In this document: in pieces, positions 37,701-49,288 of the stretch
Layout: every line of letters starts with the position of its first letter
How positions within the stretch are numbered: the first letter of the stretch is position 1
Assembly (NCBI GenBank): GCA_022702705.1
Contig: CM040434.1
Location: forward strand, 59,575,022-59,639,021
From: Papilionanthe hookeriana x Papilionanthe teres
Lineage: Eukaryota; Streptophyta; Magnoliopsida; Asparagales; Orchidaceae
Direction of reading: 5' to 3'
Length of the DNA stretch: 64,000 nt
Made by a program: the position numbers and the translations under genes
Notes under the pieces: generated by a model
The model's input: the letters and a program-made list of their open reading frames with translations, nothing else
Databases searched by the model: none
What the model was told of the DNA's origin: nothing

Positions 37701-40700
37701 TTTTTTGGTCAAAAAGTCGACCTATTAGGTTAATGTGTGCCATCAGTCAAAAATCGGACTTTTTCGACCAAAATCGCCTTTTCGGTCTAAAGTCGAGCTA
37801 TTGGGACAAAGGGTCGTTCATCGGGTCAAGGATCGACTATGTTGACCAAAGTTGTCTTTTTGGTCAAAAGTTGATCTATTGGGTCAATGAGTTAGTCATT
37901 GGGTCAAAAAAGACCATTTTGACCAAAGTTGACTTTTTGATCAAAAGTTGACCTATTGGGTTAATGGGTAGTCATTAGGTCAAAAACTAACTATTTTGAC
38001 CAAAATTAACTTTTTGGTCAAAATAGGACCTAATGGCTCAATGGGTTTCTCATTAGGTCAAGAATTGACCATTTCGGCCAAAGTTGACATTTTGGTCAGA
38101 GACTGACTTATTGGGTCAATAAATGGTCATTAGGGCAAAAATTGACAATTATGACCAAAGTCGACTTTTTGGTCAAAGGTTGACCTATCGGGTGAACGGG
38201 TCGGCCATCGGGTTAAAAATGAACATTTTGACCAAGGTCGATCTTTTTGGTCAAATGTCGACCTAATGGGTTAATGGGCAGTCATTAGGTAAAATTTCAA
38301 CTATATCGACCAAAATCGACTTTTGGTCAAAAGTTGACCTATCGATCAATGAATCGTTCATCGGGTCAAGGATCGACGATTTCGACAAAAGTTGTCTTTT
38401 TCGTCAAAAGTTGATCTACTCGGGTCAACGAGCTCGTCATCGGTCAAAAATGATCATTTTCGACCAAAGTCGATTTTTCGGTCAAAAGTCGACCTTTCGG
38501 GTTAATGGCAAGCAATTAGGTCAAAAACTGAATATTTTCGACCAAAATTATTTTTTGGTCAAAATAAGACCTATTAGGTCAATGGCTCTGTCATTGCGTC
38601 AAGAATCGACTCATTTCGACCGAAGTCGACTTTTTGGTCGAGACTCGACTTATTGGATCAATAAATGCCTCATTGGGCAAAAATCGCTAATACGACCAAA
38701 ATCGAATTTTTGGTCAAAAGTTAACACATCGGGGTAAACTGGGTAGGTCATTGTGAATCGACCATTTTGACCAAAGTCAACTTTTTTCATCAAAATCGAC
38801 CTATTTGGTTAATGAGTCGGTAATCGGTCAAGAATCGTCCATTTTCACCAAAGATAACTTTTTTGGTTAAAAGTCGACTCAACAGGTCGATGGGTCGGTC
38901 ATTAGGTTAATAATTGATTATTTCTACCAAAGTCGATTTTCTAGTCAAATGAGGACCTATCGGGTCAATCGGTGCCATTACAGTCAAAAATCGACTATTT
39001 GACTAAAATCGACTTTTTAGTCAAAAAGTCGACTTATCGGCTCAATGGGTTTAGAGATTGGATCAAGGTTCGACCATTTTGACCAAAGTTGACTTTTTGT
39101 TCGTGAGATCGACTTATCGGGTCAATAATCGTCATTAATTCAAAAATCGACTATTTTAACCAAAATTAACTTTTTGGTCAAAAGTTGACCTATTAGGCAT
39201 TTGGGATGGTCATTGATTGATCTTTTTTACCAAAGTTATCTTTTTGGTCAAATGTGGACCTATTGGGTCAATGGGTTGGTCATTGGGTCAAGGATTGACC
39301 ATTTTGACCAAAGTTAACGTTTTGGTCAGAGATTGACTTATTGGGTCAATAATTGGTCATTAGGGCAAGAATTGACTATTTCGACCAAAATTAACTTTCT
39401 AGTCAAAAGTTGACCTATTGGTCAATTGGTTGGTCATTGGGTTAAGGATTGACAATTTTGACCAAAGTTGACTTTTTGGTCAAAAGATGACCTATTAGGC
39501 CAACGGGTTCGTCATTCGCTCAAAGGATTAACCATTTCGACCATAAGTCGACTTTTTTGGTCAAAATTCGACCTATCGTGGTCAATGGGTCGGTCATCAG
39601 GTCAAGGATTAACCATTTCGATTAAAGTTGACTTTTTGGTCGTAGATCGGCTTATCGGGTCAAATAATTTGTCATTAGGTCAAAAGTTGACTATTTTGAC
39701 CAAAATTGACTTTTTGGTCAAAAGTTGACCTATTGGTTCAATGGGTCAAGGATTGACCATTTTGAACAACGTAGTATTTTTCGTCAAAAGTCGACCTATT
39801 TAGGTCAATGAGGTGGTCATTAGGTCAAAAATTGATAATTTTATGTAAAATTAACTTTTTGGTCAAAAGTTGACCTATTTGGTCTATGGGTTGGCCATTG
39901 GGTTAAAGATTAACCATTTTGGCCAAAGTTAACTTTTTAGTCAAAAGCTGAAAAATTGGGTCAATGGGTTGGTCATTAGATCAAGGATTGACGTTTTTTC
40001 ACTAAAGTTGACATCTAGTTTGTTTGAAATCGACGATTTTGACCAAATTCGACTTTTCGATCAAAAGTCGATCTTTCGGTCAATGGGTTTATCATCGGGT
40101 CAAGGATCGACCATTATGACCAAAGTCGACTTTTTGGTCGGAGATTGACTTATCAGGTTAATAATTGGTCATTTGATCAAAAATCGATTATTTTGACCAA
40201 AATCGACTTATTGTGACAAAAGTTAACTCTATTTGGGTCAATGCGTTAACGTCATTGTGGTCAAGAATCGACCATTTCGACCAAAGTTGACTTTTTGGTC
40301 AAAGTCGACTTTTTGGTCAAAAGTCGACCTATTGGGTCAATCGTCGGTTGTCATCGAGTCAAAAATTAACCATTTTCGACCAAAGTCGATTTTTGGTCAA
40401 AAATCGACCTATTCGGGTCAATGCATTCAGCCATTAGTCAAAAATTCGATTATTTTGACCAAAATTGACTTTTTGGTCAAAAGTCGACCAATCGAGTCAA
40501 TGGGTCGGTCATTGGTTCAAGGATTTACCATTTCGACCAAAGTCGATTTTTGGTCAAAAGTTTACCTACCGAGTTAATGGGTCGTCATTATCAGTCAGAA
40601 GCTTAACTATTTGACCAAAGTCGACTTTTTGGTCAAAAGTCGATCTATTGGGTCGATGAGTTTGTCATTGGGTCAAGGATAAACTATTTTGACCAAAGTT

Positions 40701-42708
40701 GACTTTTCGGTCGAGATCGCTCTATCGGGTCAATTGGTCGATCATCGGGTCAAAAATCGATTATTTCGACCAAAATCGACATTTTCGTCAAAAGTCGACT
40801 TGTCGGTCAATGGGTCGATTATCGGGTCAAGGATTAACCATTTTGACCAATGTCGACTTTTTGGTTAGAGATTAACTTATCGGGTAAATAATCGGTCATT
40901 AGTCAAAAATCGATTATTTCGACCAAAAATAAATTTTTTGTCAAAAGTTAACCTATCGATCATCAAGTGATCATTGTGTCGGAAATCGTCCATTTTGATC
41001 AAAGTCGACTTTTTGTCAAAAGTCGACCAATTTGGTCAATGAGTCGGTAATCGGGTCAAGAATCGACCATTTCGACCGAAGATGACTTTTCGGTCAAAAG
41101 TCGATCTCATTTGGTCAATGAGTCGGTCATCGGTCAAAAATGACCATTTTCGACCAAAGTCGACTTTTTAGTCAAAAGATGACCTATTGGGTCAATGCAG
41201 CGGTCTTTAGTTCAAAAATCGACTATTTCGACCAAAATCGACTTTTTGGTTAAAAATTATCTTATCGGGTCAATGGGTCATGCTATCGGGTCAAGGATTA
41301 ACTCGCTTTACTAAAGTCGAAGTTTTTGGTCGGAGATCGACTTATTGGGTCAATAATCGGTCATTAGGTTAAAAATTGATTATTTTGACCAAAATTGAAT
41401 TTTTTGTCAAAAATGAACCCATTGGGTCAATGGGGTGGTCATTGGGTCAGAAATTGACCATTTTGATCAAAGTTGACTTTTTGGTGAAAGTTGACCTATT
41501 TGACCAATAAGTTAGTAATTGGGTCAAGAATTATCCATTTTGACCAAAGATGATTTTTTAGTCAAAAGTTGACTTATTGGGTCAATGAGTTGGTCATTAT
41601 GTCAAAAATTGACCATTTTGACCAAAGTTGACTTTTTGGTTAAAAGTTGACCTATTGGGTCAATGAGTGGTTATTAAGTTAAAAAATGACTATTTTGACT
41701 AAAATTAACTTTTTGGTCAAAAGTTGGACTATTTTGACCAAAATTTACTTTTTGGTCAAAAGTTGACCTACAGGGTCAATGGGTTGGACATTGGGTCAAA
41801 GATTGCCCATTTTGACCAAAGTTGACTTTTTGATCGAAAGTTGACCTATTGGGTCAATGGGTTGGTCATTGGGTTAAGGATTCACAATTTTAACCAAAGT
41901 TGATTTTTCGTCAGAGATCGACTTATCGGGTCAATATCAGTCATCGGGTCAAAAATTAATTATTTCGACAAAAATTAAATTTTTTGTCAAAAGTCGACTC
42001 ATCGAGTCAATGGGTGGTCATCGGGTCATAAATTGATCATTTTGACCAAAGTTGACTTTTTGATCAAAAGTTAACCTATTTGGTCAAAGAGTTGGTAATT
42101 GAGTCAAGAATTGACCATTTTGACCCATGATGACTTTTTGGTCAAAAATTGACTATTTTGACCAAAGTTAACTTTTTGGTCAAAAGTTGACCTATTGGGT
42201 CAATGGGTGGTCATTAGGTCTAAAATTGACTATTTTGACTAAAATTGACTTTTTGGTCAAGAGTTTACCTTTTGGGTCAATGGGTTTCTCATCGGGTCAA
42301 GGATTGACAATTTTGACCAAAGTTGACTTTTTGGCCAGAGATTGACTTATTGGGTCAATAATTGGTCATTAATTCAAAAATTGACTATTTTGGTCATTAG
42401 GTTAAAAATTGACTATTTTAAGTAAAATTAAATTTTTGGTCAAAAGTTGATCCATCGTTCAATCGGGTGCCCATCGGGTCGAAGTCGACCATTTTGACCA
42501 AAATCGACTTTTTGTCAAAAATCGACCTATTTGGTCAATGAGTTGGCAATTGGGTCAAGAATCGACCATTTTGACCATAGTTGGTCTTTTGGTCAAAAGT
42601 TGATCTATTGGGTCAATGGTTGGCCCTCGGGTCAAAAATTGTTCATTTTGACCAAAGTCGACTTTTCGGTCAAAGGCCGAACTCGTTGGGTCAATGGGTG
42701 GTCATTAA
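31719..42708 (+). repeat. GTCAA/TTGAC satellite array, plus orientation
   Basis: This is the same 78-bp satellite as at 1-4508, now in the opposite orientation. Typical text is 'gggtcaatgggttggtcatt' followed by 'gggtcaaggattgacc'. One 78-bp period can be read from 41820. Much of 31.7-41.3 kb and 41.9-42.7 kb has TCGAC in place of TTGAC plus short indels, while 41.35-41.88 kb is clean. Long frames in the array are read-through of the repeat, not genes. The last three bases (TAA, 42706-42708) double as the left target-site copy of the Harbinger element. Confidence 0.95.
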
Positions 42709-42721
42709 GGGTCTGTTTGGG
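42709..42721 (+). repeat. Left terminal inverted repeat of the Harbinger-like element
   Basis: GGGTCTGTTTGGG directly follows TAA. GG(G/C)CCTGTTTGG-like ends are usual for plant PIF/Harbinger elements and their MITEs. Confidence 0.65.
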
Positions 42722-43368
42722 CAAACTGGGTATATCCAACTTATTCAGATAAGCAACCGATCCGCATAAGCCGCCGATCGCCAGCACTGATCCGGATAAG
42801 TCGTCTCGTCTCGTTTGGTTTGTGATTTTGGAAAACAACCGGATTTATGCCCTCGAAATGAATAAGCATGTTAGATCGTTTTGCTTTTGCATTTCAAGAA
42901 CGGCTATTTGGCAACTGTTTGCAGGTAAAAAACCGTTTCCACTCTTTTTTATTCCTAAAATTAGTTTAAATTATAAAATAATATTTTAAAAAATAAAATC
43001 TTATTTTAAAATATAAAATCTTATTTTCAAATCTTATTTTAGAACATAAAATCTTATTTTCAAATATAAAATCCTATTTTAAAGAAAACTAGTACAACGA
43101 GCTCCTATAAAATGTAGGAAAATTTATGTTCATACCACCTAATTTTAAATTATTTAAAAAACTAGCTACAAAGCTTCACTTTAGTGCGTTCAAACAAATA
43201 CCACACATTTCTTATGTATTTACATATATAAATCAATTGCAAAGCAGTGCTCGAGAGTTAAAAAAGAAAGGACAAGAAAAACAATGAGTCTAATATACTC
43301 CTCAGTCAATAAACATATAAAAAAAATAGTACACAGGAGTTTAGAGGAATAAAACATATGATCCTCAC

Positions 43369-43741
43369 TCAATAGTGACTATCTACAAACCTATTAAAAA
43401 ACAAGAAGCATAACAAAATTACAACCAAAATTATGATAATATTCATTTTAAAATGTAGAAGAGGCATGTCTGGAGCAACGCTTCTGCTCGGTGAAGCCGT
43501 CGAACTCTGAGCAACACTGTGCGCCTGGGATATTGTCAAGTCCCCATCGCTATAGGAAGCGGAATAGATCGGAGTGTCTGCCCACCTGAAGAATTGACAC
43601 CTGTCGGGACCGTTTGCCCACCGTCGGCACCTGTAGAATTGCTGGTCATAGCTATGTGGCTGGTGCGATATTAGCAACACCGCGAGGAAGTCCGCAGCGG
43701 CAAAACACTTGCTCGGAGTTCCTGAAAAACTTCGAGCTCAT
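43369..43741 (-). pseudogene. GRF-type zinc finger protein fragment with C-terminal membrane segment
   Basis: On the minus strand an ATG at 43741 opens a frame reading MSSKFFRNSEQVFCRCG, and a second frame ending at 43369 contains FYRCRRWANGPDRCQFFRWAD. Together they resemble the plant GRF zinc finger: a CxCG start, an NPGRxFYxC core and a C-xFFxWxD end. A frameshift lies between them near 43650-43680, and the NPGR part is lost or altered. The C-terminus has a hydrophobic run, IIIILVVILLCFLFF, typical of small plant GRF proteins with one membrane segment. It is not a usual Harbinger gene, so it may be a captured host fragment or part of an older nested element. Confidence 0.55.
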
Positions 43742-45639
43742 TTTCCCCGTAGAAAATGCAAAAAAAAAAGATATTGTTAGTGATGGAACAATTTGTATTG
43801 AAATAAGAAACTATTTCGGCTTTTAAGAAGAGGTCGCCAATAAGGATATCGGCCATCCAAGTCGCTTAAACAACCAACACATCCAAACCCGATGTTCCAG
43901 CCTCTTTACTTTACTCGTTTTAAACAATTTTTACTTTACAAAATCAACTCTAAAGGATCAAAATAAGGATCACTAGCAAGTTATGCCTCGTATTTAGGCC
44001 GTCCAAGCCGTTATAACTCACGAAACCATAGATAATTGCTCTTCTAGTGAGATAATGTTCAAAATTTACCACATAAGATTTGAAAAGGATGCCCCTTCCT
44101 GCTACCATTCCCAGCAAAATTCTTCAGCTATTCTCGGGTAGGGGCAACAGAGAACAAACCTATACTATAAAGTAGATAATACCAACATGTGTAAGAGAGA
44201 TGACCATTTGTATGAAAAACTAATCCTGTTTTACTTTTTATAGCATTTTCATACATACCACAAAATTCTTATGTGTTTACCCAAGCCTATCGTAGAATTG
44301 GGATGTGGAACAACAAAATAGCTTCAATACCTTCAAGAAGCATTTAATACATGGCTTTTCTTTGAATTCAGGTTTTTGAATTCATCCTCATCACTACCAA
44401 GAGCCAAACAACTGAATTACACATAATTTCCCTTCACATAAACTTTAAATACTATAATGAGAAGAAGAAGCCATTTGTAATAAGAAGAAGCCATTTACGG
44501 CTTGTCACAATTTGTAACGAAGCACTTGTAATGAAGCTACATCATATAATGAAGCAGTTTTTGTAATAAGAAGAAGCCATTCAAAAATGCCCCGTAAAAA
44601 AGGAGCTATATACTCGCTCGAACATATACGGCTTGGCACAATTGTTATGAAGCAACTACATAATAACATACCAAAAGTAATTCAAGATGACTTCGTGATG
44701 ATATAAATTTCGAGAGAAGGTTACTCCGAAAGTTAATGTTCTTCTCCTTTTCAGATAAACCGAAAAGAGTGCAAGCTTCTATAGAAAAAGCTTGGAACCC
44801 GAAGTTATTCTCTCACAAGCAAGTTGATGCTCGATATCGCATCACAACTAAATACAAGTGACCAAGCTGATACATATGCACTTAAATGTATAAGCTCATG
44901 AATACAAGCATAACATGTTCATGCACATTGCCCAAGTAAAATTACGCGTGACAAGTAAAAAGAGATTATCTACTACATAAATACATTCAGGTAACACCAA
45001 AATACTGACATATACATGAAAAATGTGTCTATTTAATGGCAAGATACAATACGACTTCCTCGTGTGTTTTGAACCAAAGATATTCTCGAAAACCAGATAC
45101 ACCATCTTCCAACCATTCTATAGCTAAGAAATCAAAGCAACCGCCATTAGCGGCTTCAAAATAGAATTCTTTTGAATTCTAAGGGAAGGTGATATAATCT
45201 TGGATATAAAATCTAAGAACTGAAAGTGTTTGATATGTAAATTTATAAAATTTTTGTGTTCTGTGTGTATATGCCCCAAAAAATGAAAACTGGATGCAGG
45301 AGCTCCTTAAGACATAAACATCAGTTTGAAGAGAAGTTTGTAAGGCAGCATCATATGTTGCCTCGATTCATTGAGGCTCTAGTAAATCTTATGTACATTA
45401 CAAAAAACTCGTCCAAATTTTGAAAACCTTTTTATTTTGCACAAAATTTATCATGCAAACTTCAAACGAGCCAAAATCCAATCCATAACCTTAAACAAGC
45501 ATAAGACAAGATTCTTATGTTGTGCATACCATTCAAATATTGTGTGATTCACCAAATAAAAACTTAAAATTATCAAAAACTATGGCATTACATAAAAATT
45601 TTTAAGTTCAATAGTAAAGGTTCATTTATGATTGGCTGA
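43742..45639. other. Non-coding part of the Harbinger-like element
   Basis: AT-rich sequence without a recognisable gene. A short repeat, 'taataagaagaagccatt' or close variants, occurs three times at about 44460-44585. The minus-strand frame at 44896-45105 has no known motif. Confidence 0.5.
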
Positions 45640-46860
45640 TGACATTTGCTATTTCTTCTCTCAAAGCTGTCATCTCTGATGCTCCTTCACCTTCCCGGGT
45701 GCATGCATCCTGTGTCTCCATCTCAGCTTCGTGGCATTCTACGTCCCGCATGGTACTCGAATGCTTTAGGTAGGATGTCATTCGAATCTTCTTCTACGGC
45801 AGCAGAATTTCGCATCTAAACCGGAGGGATGTCGTCTAATGAAGTTATGTAATGCCATAGTTGAAACCATTATTCGCACTTGCTTCGAAATGGGTAGGCC
45901 ATGATATCTCATAATATAACCCATTTCTTTTTCCACACCCCAAAAGCTCGCTCGATCACGCCGCGCAAAGACAAGTGTCTCTTATTAAATAATTATCTCT
46001 TCCCTCGTGCCAACACTCTCGATCGTTGAAAATCGGGTACATGATACTTCGTATCGTGGATAAGGCTTCGTATATCCCCTTTAAAGGATATCCAAGATCC
46101 ACCAAGTAGTACTTTCCCGTTCAATTACTCGTAATTAGATTATGTAGGAAAATATCAAACGGAATTTCTACATTTAACTACCCTGGAGGTGGATATAGGA
46201 AGCCACGATTATGATTTCTAGTAGAGAACTCGAAAACTCCGCTCGTCGTGCACACTTCCTTCCCATCCAGCCATTACGAAGGTAAAACACATATTGAAAT
46301 CACATACGGCCATAACATTTTGTGTAGGTGAACCGCATCTTCCGATGTAAGCCACCTTCTCCGTGCTGGACACACGTGCATCTACGTGTGTTCCATCTAT
46401 TGCACCGATACAGTCCTGGTGTTGAAGATTTCTTATCCGTAAGCATATGAAGTGCAGATAAACATAATTGAAGAATTATATGTTAAGTGCATACCTCAAG
46501 AAAGGCATGCAACGAAAGTCACCGGCAACTGTGCGGGAACAAACTCGAATCTTGGATCATCGGGCTCTACTGTCTTGCGAGCCAAGCTTACTAGTGAATT
46601 CAAACCGACAGAGAAATACCTGCTAATGGTTTCTGATGAATGTTGAAATCTCTCCATTGTTTCTCATATTGATTCATTATTGGATAATATGTACGGTGTT
46701 ATTGCCAGAACTTCTCTTCAGGGTTCTTTCGAGCCATGCAACCCATGGTGTTCCCGCAGTTCATTAAGCGTACCATGAAAAATAACCTTCGTTATGCGAA
46801 CATGTCGAAGAATCGAGTCGGGTGGCCCCGTAATAACTCACCTACCCATTTATCACCAAT
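45640..46860 (-). pseudogene. PIF/Harbinger DDE transposase, broken
   Basis: The catalytic domain of a Harbinger transposase (DDE_Tnp_4 type) can be followed on the minus strand in several frames. In order: a remnant like LLRGHPTRFFDMF (about 46800-46850); RFQHSSETISRYFSVGLNSL near 46600-46655; DCIGAIDGTH (46385-46415) with the first catalytic Asp; AGWEGSVHDERSF (46229-46275) with a conserved HD pair; YYLVDLGYP (46087-46111) with the second Asp; and VIERAFGVWKKK (about 45930-45960) with the catalytic Glu. A 79-base intron (46416-46494) fits GT-AG. About 90 extra bases between PPPG and YYLVD may be another intron. Several frameshifts and stops are present and a middle N-terminal part seems deleted. 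Some breaks could be sequence errors. Confidence 0.85.
46416..46494 (-). other. Intron in the Harbinger transposase
   Basis: On the minus strand the donor is GAG^GTATGC and the acceptor CACCAG^GAC. Removing it joins LE to DCIGAIDG in frame, as in related transposases. Confidence 0.65.
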
Positions 46861-47247
46861 CCGAGTGGACGTCATGCAAGGGCTTCTAGCAATGTATGTG
46901 ACATAGTAATAAGTACAACAATGTAAGGATTAGTGCGACTTTGCGATCGTGGATGAGTTGTTCTTCATGATGGTTAACTTTTCATCATCCATACTACAAA
47001 ATAAAGAAATTAATACCTTCCAAACTTGATCAAGTAGAACTTACAACAACTACATAAGGAGCGATACGTAAATAAAAAACTCGATAATAGGAAAAAGACA
47101 AAAATAAAGGACATGAGTTGCTTCAAAAGTCCATGAAATTAATAAAATAATTAATGTCCATGTTCAGAGAAAAGAAAAGAAGAAAGATGTCCATGAAATT
47201 AATTAAAAAATGCGACAAATAAAACAAGTTTAGCTTAAGCTAGACAA
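46861..47247. other. Spacer between transposase and ORF1
   Basis: AT-rich spacer with no gene seen. It would hold the promoter of the transposase and the 3' end of ORF1. Confidence 0.5.
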
Positions 47248-48165
47248 TCAATTATCCATGAGAGTACGTAAATAGGGGATGCAGTATTTCGGGTCAAACT
47301 TTAGAGAGAAGTGTCTTATGGTTGGGTCACGGAGCCACTTAACATAATTAACATAAATTTGTATCTCCCCCACAATCTCGTGGGCATGCATAAAGGAACC
47401 GGATACATTCATTAATGGAGCTGTCAATCGATGAACTCGGCTTCGCTTTGCAGCTTTCAAGAATTGATTCAACTGTCTCTTTAATAAATGCCATACCTTT
47501 CTTTTTATTTTCAACTCTCGGGCTCTTGGCCGTGCTTGTAGATTGAACATCCGTTTGGACTTCGGTGGGACCTTCCACCGAATCACATAACTAGACGATT
47601 TCAAATTCTTCCGGACGCCGCTAAACCCCCGTTTACTCGGGGTGAAAGCATGAATCCCGCCGCGACAATACCCGTAAACATGTCATCCAGACCTTCTCTT
47701 CAAGATCCGGATCAATCCCACAGGATTTAAATTTTTTAGCTCCCGGCATTGCTCGAAATAGTTAAAATATTTCATTAATGAAATCACTAATCGGGACAAA
47801 ATAACGAAGGGTGAAGTGATCTTACATATTTGCTTACCTCAATTTTTTCTCGTCCACTCGCTGCTCGGAGCATCTATTGTCCGCTTGTTAGGATCCCAAC
47901 CCAAACCAGCTTGATACCCTTTTTAGTTCCTTCCATGTTTTCCAATCCTTTTTAATTGATCCCATTTGTTTTTCAATTTCTTCCGTCGTAATCTCTTCCA
48001 AGTAAGTTCGTTGAATTTAGTCATAACGTTTTGCCAACCTTCCTTACTAAAATAAGTGCTTGGCCTATTTCCAAGTTGAACTTCCCTTACACAGAGATCA
48101 CAAAATGTAATTGTGACGTTTCTATCCCACATGGCGGAAGACCCGATTTCTCTAACTTTACTCAT
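47248..48165 (-). pseudogene. Harbinger ORF1: Myb/SANT-like DNA-binding protein, broken
   Basis: The minus-strand start ATG at 48165 (or 48132, giving MWDRN) leads into a Myb/SANT-like domain of the Myb_DNA-bind_3 type: WDRN, then GNRPSTYFSKEGWQNVMTKF, then LKNKWDQLK. A frameshift follows; the next frame gives KDWKTWKELK and GLGWDPNKRTID, the usual continuation. A GT-AG intron of 86 bases (47752-47837) precedes an exon with KFKSCGIDPDLEEK. The C-terminal frame (47604-47248) ends with QIYVNYVKWLRDPTIRHFSL and a terminal LRTLMDN, a tail I associate with plant Myb/SANT-like and Harbinger ORF1 proteins. ORF1 proteins work with the transposase in binding element ends and nuclear import. At least two frameshifts break the gene. 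Confidence 0.78.
47752..47837 (-). other. Intron in Harbinger ORF1
   Basis: On the minus strand the donor is GAG^GTAAGC and the acceptor TTTCGAG^CAATGCC. It separates the Myb-type domain from the downstream exon. Confidence 0.55.
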
Positions 48166-49000
48166 TGGGAGCTTCAATAGCAAAGCATATATATGTGAAA
48201 TTGAAATGACACAAGTGCAAACAGTATAAGTACCAACATTTCTAAAAGGTGTGTCAATCACAAAATCATAGCAAATACCAACCATTCATTGGATTCTATT
48301 TTAAACGGTTCTCATTTCCTTGCCATTCCAACATATTACCGTTTCTCATTCAACAAAACCAAAATTACAACACAAATCATTCAGCTTAAAAACAATTCCA
48401 ACAACAACTATAATTTGTAAGCAAATTTAAATAACTAAAGGAATATCCACATGGTAATAGGAACGAAATCAAATGAAATAGGTTGCTCAAAATGGACCAT
48501 CAACAGCGAAATAATCAAGAATTAAGGATAGTGCGTAGCCCTAAACTAAACCGTGTTTTCTTTACTACAAAAGGCAAATATATGAACAGCATCTTCATTC
48601 TCTCGATCCAATCAGCCTCATCTCGTTTGTCGAAAAATCAATTGAAGAATGCAAAGAACACTCACTAAGAACACTTCTCGAATGAAAAAAAATAAATAAA
48701 AATAAAAATAATCAAATAAATCTATTGAAAACAAATCAAAAACTACCGAAATCTAAATCTATGGAAAAATTCGACAAAAATTCCGTAAAAGAAACCGTAA
48801 AAACCATTATCGATCCGTCATATTAATATTGAACTAGAACGATTCCAGCTTTATACCGTAGCCATGCCCACTAAAAAATGTTCTTCGCATCGAGAATCGA
48901 TCTACAAAAAAAATGTCCCGCAACGATGTATACCTCTTCGCATCGAAGAAGGGAGGAAGAGGAGGCGGATGTAGAAGGGGAGACATATATACCTCTTTAG
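48166..49000. other. AT-rich 5' flank of ORF1 inside the element
   Basis: Mostly A-rich sequence with no gene seen. It is the expected place for the ORF1 promoter on the minus strand. Confidence 0.5.
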
Positions 49001-49190
49001 ATCGACGAATCGAGGTGAGGAGGTCGCGATGATTCGTAGCCACTTAGGTCGCGAGGTGCTCCCGCAAAATCTAAAACGAGAAGCCGAACGATCGAGGCAA
49101 GGAGGTCGCGAGGATTCGAGCCGCTTAGGTCGCGAGGATCCGGGCAGAGGAAGTCACGAGGTTTCCAGCCGAAGGTCGGGGGATCTTGGG
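49001..49190. repeat. GC-rich subterminal direct repeat of the element
   Basis: Two copies of a segment near 49008 and 49091 (83 bp apart) share 'atcgaggyraggaggtcgcg', 'gattcg' and 'cttaggtcgcgagg', with a further partial copy ending in 'gaagtcacgagg'. The composition is unlike the AT-rich remainder. Subterminal repeats are common transposase-binding regions in DNA transposons; that role here is inference. Confidence 0.6.
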
Positions 49191-49275
49191 TCATGGGGCG
49201 AGGGCGAAGAAGGGCACGGGCGTAACTATTACCTTGATACGCCATTTCATGTATGCGGAACACGGGTTCCTCTCT

Positions 49276-49288
49276 CCAAAATCGGGCC
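49276..49288 (-). repeat. Right terminal inverted repeat of the Harbinger-like element
   Basis: The plus strand reads CCAAAATCGGGCC before TAA. Its reverse complement matches the left end at 8 of 13 bases. The match alone is weak; the TAA and the clean return to satellite support the border. Confidence 0.5.

Larger units (their letters stand above)
42709..49288 (-). mobile_element. PIF/Harbinger-like DNA transposon, degenerate (6.58 kb)
   Basis: The element interrupts one satellite monomer. It is flanked by TAA at 42706-42708 and 49289-49291, the 3-bp target duplication expected of PIF/Harbinger elements. Its left end is GGGTCTGTTTGGG. The right end, read inward, is GGCCCGATTTTGG, agreeing at 8 of 13 positions, so the inverted repeats are eroded or miscalled. 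Inside are both genes expected of an autonomous Harbinger element: a DDE transposase and a Myb/SANT-like ORF1, both on the minus strand and both broken. A GRF zinc-finger fragment lies near the left end. Joining the flanks across one TAA restores a satellite monomer like that at about 37110. Confidence 0.72.

Noticed and set aside
32306..42752. Many 60-150 residue frames in the plus-orientation satellite
   Set aside because: They are translations of the 78-bp repeat (recurring FDQSRLFGQKSTYW-like strings) and change frame with every indel; 78 is divisible by 3, which keeps frames open by chance.
46452..46646. 64-residue plus-strand frame
   Set aside because: It is antisense to the conserved transposase segment with RKTVEPDDPRFEFVPA and has no motif of its own.
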